Below, in pieces: positions 7,382 through 16,600 of a DNA stretch of 24,546 nt. The notes under the pieces are model-generated. The model was not told where the DNA came from. It saw nothing but the letters and a program-made list of their open reading frames with translations, and searched no databases. Both the position numbers and the translations under genes were made by a program. The stretch comes from CAZJHX01 sp964545715 (GTDB lineage: Bacteria > Myxococcota_A > UBA9042 > GCA-2863065): assembly GCA_964545715.1 (NCBI GenBank), contig CAZJHX010000159.1, forward strand, positions 1 through 24,546, written 5' to 3'. How positions within the stretch are numbered: the first letter of the stretch is position 1; the number at the start of each line of letters is the position of its first letter.

Positions 7382-10300
7382 TCACTGACAGACTCCGATC
7401 TGGTCTGCGGGCATGAAGAGCGACGCGCTGATGTCGACACATGCGCCGCCCGCACAGTCATCGCCGCCGGGCTGGCAGTAATCAGTACACAGCTCGTCGT
7501 GGCACAGCAGGCCCGGCGCGCAGGGGGCAAAGTCTTGAAAAGAGCACGCCTCGCCCTTGGCCAGCGCGCCCTCTGACTCCACACACATCAGCGCCTGCCC
7601 CCCAGACGGGAAGCCGCCGAACACGCTGCAGGTCGCGTCTGCCGCGCAGCCCGTCTGCGGTATCGGGTCACAGTCGTCATCCTGGCCGAAGCACGTACCC
7701 TGGTGCAGCAGCGGGTCGGTCTTGCCGAGGCACGTCGGTCCGGCCGCGCAGGCCGCGGGATCCTGCACGAAGCAGCCGTCGACGCACACGCCGCTGGTCG
7801 GGTCGGCGGCCAGCGTCAGGCAGGCGGTAAAGCCGGTCAGCGGCGCGTCGCACGGGTCAAACGCCGACGGATCACACGGCTGCGGTGTCGCACACACGGC
7901 CGGGACGGGCAGGCCCTCAACGGCGACGCAGCCGCCCTCCTGACAGTCGCCGTCATTCTGGCAGGGGGCGCCGCAGACGCCGCTGCCCTCGAAGAGCAGC
8001 TCGTCCAGCGCCTCCACGTCCGGATCGCACGCGTAGTTGCCGGCACACGCGACGCTGCCCAGCGTGGGGTCGCACGGTCCGCTGCCCGGGCAAACGCCGC
8101 AGTCGCCCTGGCAGGTCTCACAGCTCTCGCCCTCGCCGCAGACCTCGTCGCCGCACACGTCCGGGCACGCGCCGCAGTCCTGTGGGCAGGTCTCGCACGA
8201 CTCCGCGGATACGCAGATCCCGTCTTCGCAGGCCACCGGACACTCGCCGCAGTCGGCGACGCAGGAGAAGCAGGACTCGCCGGGCGAGCAGGTCTCGTCC
8301 CCGCACTTGGGTGGGCAGGCGCCACAGTCCTGCGCACAGGTCTCGCACGTCTCGTCGCCGTCACACTGCATGTTGCCGCAGACGCACGCGCCGCAGTCCT
8401 GTGGGCAGGTCTGGCAGTCCTCGTCCCCGAAGCAGCCGCCGTCACCGCACGACAGGCACGCGCCGCAGTCCTCCTCGCAGTTGGAGCAGGTCTCCAGCCC
8501 GGTGCAGTTGCTGTCGCCGCACACGTCCTTGCAGGCACCGCAGTCCAGCGGGCAGCTCACACAGGACTCACCCTCTTCACACGCCTCGTTGCCGCACGCG
8601 AAGCACGGGCCGCAGTCCTCGGGGCACGCCTCGCAGGTCTCGCCGGCCTCGCACACGTCGTTGCCGCACTCGCAGACACCGCAGTCTGCCGGGCAGGTGC
8701 CGCAGCTTTCGGGGTCCAGGCACTCTCCGTCGCCGCATGCAGCGCAGACGCCGCAGTCCTCGGCGCAGCTGCCGCAGGTCTCCGGCTCGATGCACTCGCC
8801 GTCACCGCAGTCGGCGCAGGTCTCACAGTCTTCGGGGCAGGTCAGGCAGCTCTCGGCGTCGTCGCAGATCGTGTCGCCGCAGCCCGGGATGCACGCCCCG
8901 GCGATCCCGGCCGGCGCGCCCAGCTTCGCGCCGACGTCGGTGCAGATGCCCGCGGCGCAGATGGGGTCCGCCAGGTCGCAGTGGGAGCGACACACGCCGT
9001 CGACGCACGCCAGCGTGGCCTGGCAGGCGTCTTGATCTGCGCTGCAGTCGCCGCCCGCGGTCACCTCGCCCGCAGCGCTCAGGCAGACCAGCGCGTATCC
9101 GCCGATGCCGGACCCGCCCAGCACGGAGCACGTGGCCAGGGTGTCGCAGGTCTGGTCGGATAGAGAGCAGGCGTCCGCTTGTCCGACGCACTGACCCTGG
9201 ATCGGCGCTCCGGTCGACTCCGCCACGCAGCCCAGGCTCGGCAGCGCCTGGCAGCCGAACCCCAGGCACTTCAACAGGCAGACACCCGCGGTGGGATCGG
9301 CGCTGGTCGGCACGCACGTCAGCGTCTCGTCCCCAAAGCACGTCTCCGCGGCGCCCGGCTCACACGGCAGCCCGACCAGGCAGGCCCCGCCGCCGCCGGC
9401 CAGCGAGATGCACGACGCCGGCTCCTCGCACCCCCCTGATCCATCGGGGTCGCACGCCGCGCCGCAGACGCCCGCTGTGGACAGCCCGTTCAGCAAAACG
9501 CACACGCCCTGAGCGCAGTCCTCGGGACCCGCGCACCCGTCGGCACACACACCGGCCGCCGGGGGGGCATCGGGATCGGCCGCGGCGGGCACACACGCAT
9601 GGTTGCCCTCGCAGGCCAGGGCGCCTTTCGACGGGCTGCAGCCCGAGACGCACTCCAGCGGCGGCAGTGGGTTGCAGTCGCCGGGGCAGACCGCGCAGTC
9701 CTCGCCGTCGCCGCACTCGCCGTCGCCGCAGCCCTCCAGGCCGCAGCCGATAATCGGGTCACCCACGCACGCGTTCTCGGAGCAATAGTCGGGAAATGTG
9801 CAGGCGTCGCCGTCGTCGCATTGTCCGACCGCCGGCTGATAGGCGCAGCCGCCCTCCTCGGGGTCGGGAAAGCACAGCTCGTCGGTGCAGGGGTTGTCGT
9901 CGTCGCAGTTCACGTCCTCGCCGACACACTGCCCGTCCACGCAGCCTGTGCTGTGGGTGCAGGCGTTGGCGTCGTCGCAGGGAACAGGCGCGCCGTCCAC
10001 CGGCGGCACCGGCGTGAACACGCACTCTCCGGACGTGGAGTCGCAGGCGTCCGATGTGCACTCGTTGGCGTCGTCGCATGCCACCGGGGCTCCGCCCGTG
10101 CAGACGCCGTCGGCGCAGATGTCGTCCACTGTGCAAGCGTCCCCGTCATCGCAGGTCGGTGCGTCGGTCGTGCCGTCGCAGTCGTCGTCTATGCCGTTGC
10201 AGATCTCGTCGCTGGGCAGGCGCGCGTCGCAGTTGATCAGCATGCCGACCGCGCAGGTGGCGACACCCTCGCCACAGGTGGACGTGCAGGGGTACTCCCC

Positions 10301-10609
10301 CTCGTCGGTCTCGCCGCTGCAGTTGTCGTCGATGGCGTTGCAGGCTTCGGTCGCGTCGGGGTTGACGCCGGCGTCGGTGTCCGCGCAGTCGCCGGGCTGA
10401 GACGCCGTGTACTCGTCGGTCGCCGCGCACAGGCAGCGCGCTTGACCGTCACCGAAGCCGTCCTTGTCCTGATCGCGATACCACGGCGTGCAGCCGTTCG
10501 CGTCCTCAGCCTGCGGGGCGGTGTCGCACGTCGGCGCGGGCGGCGGCGGCTCGTCATCGGGGGAGCAGGCCGCGACGCAGGCGGCCGCGGCAAGGGCAGC
10601 ACAGCGCAT
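7382..10609 (-). CDS. Cys-rich lipoprotein with MopE motif, 11 tandem six-Cys repeats and duplicated flanking modules
   Basis: ATG at 10609 (1075 aa) is preferred over the upstream ATG at 10660. It gives a lipoprotein signal, MRCAALAAAACVAAC, with lipobox VAAC and Ser at +2, and it overlaps the upstream stop as TGATG. In order: a Pro/acidic linker; a MopE-type unit (YRDQDKDGFGDG ... GDCADTD ... CNAIDDNCSGETDEG); a second one (CNGIDDDCDGTTD); several CDDxDACTxxDxC units; a lone CGDGEC-type unit (about 297-318). A first Cys-rich module (about 320-575), eleven tandem Cx4Cx5Cx2Cx3Cx2C repeats (577-840) and a second copy of the Cys-rich module (843-1075) complete it. The protein is strongly acidic and carries dozens of disulfides if oxidised. 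It probably forms a rigid rod on the outer membrane. No enzyme motif is visible and the function is unknown. Confidence 0.92.
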   Translation of the reverse strand: MRCAALAAAACVAACSPDDEPPPPAPTCDTAPQAEDANGCTPWYRDQDKDGFGDGQARCLCAATDEYTASQPGDCADTDAGVNPDATEACNAIDDNCSGETDEGEYPCTSTCGEGVATCAVGMLINCDARLPSDEICNGIDDDCDGTTDAPTCDDGDACTVDDICADGVCTGGAPVACDDANECTSDACDSTSGECVFTPVPPVDGAPVPCDDANACTHSTGCVDGQCVGEDVNCDDDNPCTDELCFPDPEEGGCAYQPAVGQCDDGDACTFPDYCSENACVGDPIIGCGLEGCGDGECGDGEDCAVCPGDCNPLPPLECVSGCSPSKGALACEGNHACVPAAADPDAPPAAGVCADGCAGPEDCAQGVCVLLNGLSTAGVCGAACDPDGSGGCEEPASCISLAGGGGACLVGLPCEPGAAETCFGDETLTCVPTSADPTAGVCLLKCLGFGCQALPSLGCVAESTGAPIQGQCVGQADACSLSDQTCDTLATCSVLGGSGIGGYALVCLSAAGEVTAGGDCSADQDACQATLACVDGVCRSHCDLADPICAAGICTDVGAKLGAPAGIAGACIPGCGDTICDDAESCLTCPEDCETCADCGDGECIEPETCGSCAEDCGVCAACGDGECLDPESCGTCPADCGVCECGNDVCEAGETCEACPEDCGPCFACGNEACEEGESCVSCPLDCGACKDVCGDSNCTGLETCSNCEEDCGACLSCGDGGCFGDEDCQTCPQDCGACVCGNMQCDGDETCETCAQDCGACPPKCGDETCSPGESCFSCVADCGECPVACEDGICVSAESCETCPQDCGACPDVCGDEVCGEGESCETCQGDCGVCPGSGPCDPTLGSVACAGNYACDPDVEALDELLFEGSGVCGAPCQNDGDCQEGGCVAVEGLPVPAVCATPQPCDPSAFDPCDAPLTGFTACLTLAADPTSGVCVDGCFVQDPAACAAGPTCLGKTDPLLHQGTCFGQDDDCDPIPQTGCAADATCSVFGGFPSGGQALMCVESEGALAKGEACSFQDFAPCAPGLLCHDELCTDYCQPGGDDCAGGACVDISASLFMPADQIGVCQ
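8090..8881 (-). repeat. Eleven tandem six-cysteine repeats of about 24 residues
   Basis: Each unit follows CGDGxCxxxExCxxCPxDCGxC, spacing Cx4Cx5Cx2Cx3Cx2C, with 1-3 linker residues. I count eleven in a row, all six cysteines kept in every unit (66 Cys in 264 residues). DNA copies differ at many codons, so the array is old and held by selection rather than freshly expanded. Confidence 0.92.
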
Positions 10610-13600
10610 CACTTGCACTTCTTCTCGGGAAGCACGTACCACTGCTTGTACCAAACGCACTTACCGCCCTTCTTGGGTTTGCACTTCCACTTGTATTTGT
10701 AGACTCGGGAGCAGTAGCCCTGGCACTGGCTGGACGACGTGCAGACCGACCCCTTGGACAGCTTTAGCGAGCAGTCGCCGTCGTCGCAGTACTTGTTGCT
10801 GGGACAGTGTGAGTTGAAGACGCAGGCGCAGGTCGATCCGAAGAACTTGCCGGCCGCGCAGCTGCCGGACTTGCACTGCCCGTTGTCGATGCAGAAGTTG
10901 CCGACGTTCTTGCTGTTGGCGGTCCAGCACATACCGGCCTTGCAGTGCGCGCCTTTGCAGTGACTGGCCTTCTGGCAGCCGTAGTAGTCGTTTTTCTTGG
11001 TCTGGCAGTAGTTGTCGGCCGCCGAGGTGTTGCAGAACTTGGTGGACGGGCACTGGCTGTCGTACTTGCAGCGACAGGTCCCCGGCTTGGGATCCTCGTC
11101 GTCATCGTCACACCAGCCCGACTTGCAGTGCAGATGGCCGTAGCATTTCTGCCCCAGGCTCTGGGTCTTGGTGCCGTAACACTTGCCCTTGCCGCAGTTG
11201 CCCGAGTAGCACATCTTGCCGCCCAGCAGCATCGAGCAGGTGCTGCCGTTGGACTTCTTGGTGTGGCAGCTTCCCGTGCTCTGTTTGCAGTACTTGAAGC
11301 CGTCGCAGGAGCTGTCGGTGCAGGTGCACACGCCCCCGATGCACTTGAGGTTGTTTGCGCATGCCGCGTTGCTCAGACACGGGCCTTGCAGGGGGCCGTA
11401 TTTGGGCTTGCACTGCCCGGGCTTGCTCGGCGCCGAGCCGCTCGATCCAGCCCCCGCCACCGACAGCCCGACCGTGATCGAGCAGTACAGCGCCGGATCG
11501 CAGTGGATAGTGTTCCAGCAGCCCTGCCACAACCCGGCCGACCCGGGCACATAGCACTCCCCGGACTCGAAATCGCACTTGAACGAGCCGCCCCCGCACA
11601 TGCCGTGGGTCTTGCACGGCGGCGGATACGTGGAGATGCTGGTGGTCTCCAGCTCCCCCTCGTCGTCGATCTCCACGTCGCCGAGTCCCGCGTCGATGCT
11701 GATGCCGTTGACGCCGAAGCAGGCCTCGACCCAGCCGTCCAGGCCGGCCCACGAGAAGCCTGCCAGCCCGCAGAAGCTGAACGGGTTGAAGTACAGGGTG
11801 ACCGCAACCTCGATGTCGGGCAGGCACGGCGTGTAGATGTAGATGTCAAAGCACGGCAGATCCATGCTGGCCGTCGCCTTGAGCTTCTTCTTGGAGATGA
11901 TGATCTGAGCGGTGAACAGGTTGGCGCCAAACGCCCAGAGATCCCCGGTGACGACCAGCTCCAGCTTGTCGCTGTCGAAGTCGGCCGATCCCTTGACCCC
12001 GGTGAAGCCGCCCGGCAGGTCAAAGCCCAGGTTGATGGTCACGTTCATGGTCAATTGACCGTTTTGAATCTTGAACGAGCCGGTGCCGATCGAGGTCTCG
12101 CTGCCCTGGTACTTGCGGGCGAGCTTGATGTTGGCCTGGATGTAGAAGTCGAAGATGTCGAAGGCGCCGAAGAGTCCGTCGTCGAAGTCGCCCATCACCC
12201 CGTTGGGTCCCGCGCCGCCGAGCACGATGCTGCCGATCAGCGGGATGCCGCTGAGCAGCGGGTAGTCCTTCATGTAGAACTCGGCTGCGAACTTGGGGCC
12301 GCCGCCGGCCTTCTTGCCCATCTCGATGCGGATCCTCAGCGAGAAGGCGTTGAGGATCGGCAGGTCCAAGATGATCCCCAGCCGCACGAAGATGCCGGCC
12401 TCGGCGGACGCTGAGAAGGGGATCGCCAGCTTGAAGAAGACCGGCGTCTCGTTGGCCAGGCCCTTGATGTAGCCGTAGCCGATCCGCTTGCCGTGATGCT
12501 TGGTTCCCGACAGCAGGCGGCTGTTGTGGACGACGCGAGCGGCCGTCGAATACCCGTTTTTGTCGTAGTCGAACTCGTAACGCGCCAGCAGATTGGGATC
12601 CGACTGGAAGCCGGCCGGCAGGATGCGGGAGCTGGCGCAGATCTCGTCCGTGGTCCGAGCCACCTTCCAGATCCGCACATCGTCGACCCACGTGAAGCTG
12701 CCGCGTCCGATCTCCAGGTTGGCCGTGGTCGAGCCACCAGAACCCGTGTAGGAGAGGTAGGTGGACGACTGCAGCTCGACCTCTTTGGCGTCTACCAGCA
12801 CCCGGACCGTGGTGCCGTCCGGCTCCTCGTCGATGACCACGGCGATGTGCGCAGCGACCCCGCTCGGAACCACGCCGTACTTGGTCGTGTACTGCTTGGG
12901 CGCCCCGTTCTTCTTCAGCTTGACGCGGACGCGACCCTTGCCGCCCTCGGGCGCGCCGATCGACACCTCGTAGCCGTCGCCGGCGCTCGGCATCTTCTTG
13001 AACAGCCGAAAGGCGTTGTAGTTGGCGACCCAGTTGCCCTTGACCCAGGCCTCGAGCGTGCCGTCGTTCGGCAGGCTCAGCGTCGAGTGGTGGTTGACCT
13101 TGACGTAGTTGCCGTTGGGCCTGAACGCCTTTTGGTACGGATCGCCGTTGACCGAGAGGCCCCACAGCTCGATCGGGTCCAGCAGCCCGTCCAGCATCAG
13201 CCCCTTGGGTCCCAGATAGCCCTGCAGCTGAACGGCCTTGTCGTTGACCACGGCGTCCAACAGCAGCGAGAAGCCCGGGTGATATTGCACGCCCCCGCCC
13301 GCCGGCGGTGGAGGCCACACGGTGCTCTTGGTGCCGATCTTGAACTCCAGCGTCTTGATCTGGAACGCGTCCTCGCTGATCGGGATGTTGGGGAACGACT
13401 GGGTCGGCGCCACAGACGACAGCCCGCTGACCGCAAACGCGGTATCCAGCAGCAGGCTTATGAATGTGTTCAGGTCCAGGTTCTTGATCTTGAGGTTGGC
13501 CAGCACCGTTGTGTCGGTGATGTCGTAGAAGAAGCCGCCGGAGAGCGTGAGCACGTTTGCCGCGCACTCCACGCTGGCGCAGGTTCCGCCGCACTCGCAC

Positions 13601-16600
13601 GGCTCGGTCGTGCCGGCGGGCCAGCTGCCGGATTTCAACTGGTAGAAGCTGGTCTGCACGCCGCCGCTGATGGGCGCCGGCGGGATGGAGTAGGTCAGTC
13701 CCAACTCAAAAGCGGCGTTCTCGATGGCGAAGCCGCCCAGCTTGAAGGGCTCGATCCACATGCCGACCAGCGTGGCGCCCAGCTTCCACTGGGCCAACTC
13801 CACCGCAATGTGCGCGGATGCGTTGACCGTCGTGGGCGCCGGAACGGCGGCGGATGCCTCGGGTTCGATAGTCATGGTGCCGTCAAAGAACAGGCTGGAG
13901 TCGCCCCCGTTGATCTCGGCCCCGAACACCAGCGAGGCCAGCGTGGCGTCATCGATGCCGGCGAAGTCGTCCTCGGGCGTGATGATGGGCACGTCGATAG
14001 GCACGATCGCCTCGATCGTGAAGTTGGTCAGGGAGTGGACGGCGATCTTCAGCAGCACCGGACCGTCGTTGCCGGGCAGGTCGAGGGGGAGCGCGGCGGT
14101 CGTCAAAAGCGTGAAGCCGCTGTCGATACTGACCGCGCTGCCGCTGCACTGCACGGTGGCGGCCACAGTGGACGCGGCGACACAGATGGCGGTGTCCAGC
14201 TCGCCGAAGCCAGGCAGATCCAGCGTGCCGTCCAGTGTCCCGGTGAAGGTCACGCCGCCTGTGCCGCCCACCTGGCCGCCGCCCGTCACAGACAGGGTCA
14301 CGTCGTTGCCGAAGATGTTCAGCGGGATGTCGCCTGACAGGGTGACGTCGGTCGTCTCCGCGTCGAAGTCGATCGCCACGGTCACGGCCGGGTTCTCTAT
14401 AGAGAAGACATCGACCCCGAGCGCCGATAGCGGCTTGTACGCGCCCGACCAGGCGCCGGTCAGCGTCAGGGTGTCGTCGTCGTATACGCCGGTCACTGTC
14501 AGCGGACCAAACGTCTTGCCGCCCAGCTTGAAGGTGATCGCGCCGGTGACGCTGGCCGACCAGTCTCCGTTGGAGTCGACGGCGCCCGTCAGCGTGCCCG
14601 TAATGGTGGGTCCATCGGCGCCGAAGGGCGTGAGCGTGCCGAGATCCGTGACCGCCTCCACCTCCCACTGGCCGTCCGAATACTCAAACGTGCCCTCCAG
14701 GTCGAAGTTCACGGGCCCGAACGAGATGTCATCGACCAGCAGCGTGACGATCAGCGCCCCGACCGACGAGAACTCCACGCGCACCTTGGCGCCGCTGATT
14801 CCCAGCACGCTTGTCGCCAGCGACTTCTCCAAGAAGCCGGTCACGTTGCCGTTCGGCTGAATAACCAGCCCGCCGGTGAAGGTGAGCACCCCGAACGGCC
14901 CGCCCAGCACCAGCTGTCCGCCGCCGATGTTCAAAGATCCCGACCACGCCGAGCCGGAGTAGGTGAGCGTGCCGTCAAAGGTCTGAATCGTAAACGAGCT
15001 GTGCGGCTTCCACGGCCCGCTGCCGGGCGCCAGGCCCAGGCTCAGCGTAAACCCGCCGCTGCTCACCACCCCCGACAGCGCCAGGGTGCCGCCCAACAGC
15101 GAAATCTGCCCCGAGAAGGTGACCTGGCCGGCCTCGTCGATGTTGAGCTGCGCCGCCGAGATCGCCCCGATACTTGCGAGCAGGTCCTCCAGGTCCAGCG
15201 TCAGGCTCCACGCGTCCACGATGTTCTTGCTCAGCGTCCCGGTGAAGCTCAGGTCCTTGCCGGCCAGAGTGACGTCGCCGTCCACAGCGATCAGCAGGTC
15301 CGTCGCCGGGTCGTACACGTTGTCGGTCGTCGAGTTGACGCACACCTCGACGTCCAGCCCAAAGCTCAAGCCTGAGTAGCTCAGCGGCGGCTGCGACGTG
15401 CTGGACAGACACCCGAAGATCTTGTCGCCGCCGTCGTGGATCTGCAGCGTGCCTGCCAGCCCGACATCGCCCAGAATCGGCGCGGTCATCGTGCTGTTCA
15501 CCGACAGCGTGATCGACCAGATCCCGGCCTCGTCACGGTCCAGCGTCCCGGACACCTGCTCGATGGTGACGCCTGCCAAAGGCGTCCACGGCGCTGTCGA
15601 CTGCAGCGCCAGGTCGGTGATGTCCCCGTCGGCCCAGCCGCCCGAGACGGCGAGCTGCAGCGCTCCGTCCCCGCTGCCGATCGCCAGCTGTCCGGACAAG
15701 GCCACGCTGATGTCGCCCGCGTCGGGCACGACGATCTCGAACTTCAGATTCTGTATCGCCAGCCCGGAGATCGGCTCCCATGCGTCGCCCTGCAGCGTCA
15801 GCGTGACCGTCGTGTCCCCGCCGTCCACCCAGGTCCCGCCAACTCCGAAGACCAGGGTCTGCCCGCTGATCACCAGCGTCTTCTGCCCGCTGAACGCGAT
15901 ATTGGTCAGCGCGCTGTCCACAAACTGCGCCTCGACGCTGAGGCTGTCCGACGGCTGGTCGAAGTTGAAGCCGCCAATCCCGTCCAGCTGCGCCATCAGC
16001 GTGCCGGAGATCGCCCCACCGGCGGCGAAGGTCAGCTCCCCGCTGAAGTCCAGCACCCCGAGGGACCCGAGCTCCATCGTGGTCGCCACATCCAGCGTGC
16101 CCGACCACGTCCCGCCCTGCCGCTTCAGGGTCCCCTGCGCGACGGTGATGACCATCGAGTCGATCGGCTGCCACTGCGTCCCCGGCTTGAGCCCGGCGGC
16201 CAGCGTCATGTCCCCGTCCGAGTAGCTGCCGGAGACCAGCAGCGTGGGCCCCCCGGCGACCGCGAACTCCCCCAGCAGCGTGACCGAGGCCTCGCCCCCG
16301 CTGGGCTTCACGATGGTCAGCACCACGTTGTTGAGGGTGACGCCACCCAGGTTCAGCGCACCCTGCACCTGCAAGGTCAGCTTGGTTACGGGCTTGAGCG
16401 ACAGCTGCCCCACAAAGGCCACGTCCGAGCCGCCGATGAGCACGTTGCCCGACACGCCGATGGTCGCCAGCTCGCACGCCGAGTCCAGGCAGACGCTGAA
16501 CGAGAGGTCGGACAGCGGCAGGCCGATGTCCAGCGTGGCGTCCGTAATCGTGGACAGGCACACCCCGGCCTTCGACCACTCCCCGGCGACCTCGAACGTC

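Noticed and set aside
7703..9163. 486-codon plus-strand frame with Ala/Val-rich repeats
   Set aside because: Its AAVLWAGLA-type repeats are the reverse complement of the six-Cys array, not an independent protein.
10610..10660. Earlier ATG (10660) for the 11-repeat lipoprotein
   Set aside because: It would overlap the upstream gene by about 50 bp and bury the lipoprotein signal behind 17 extra residues; ATG 10609 forms the TGATG junction.
12493..14337. 614-codon plus-strand open frame
   Set aside because: Antisense to the LamG and beta-repeat region of the giant; composition is shadow-like and no domain is recognisable.
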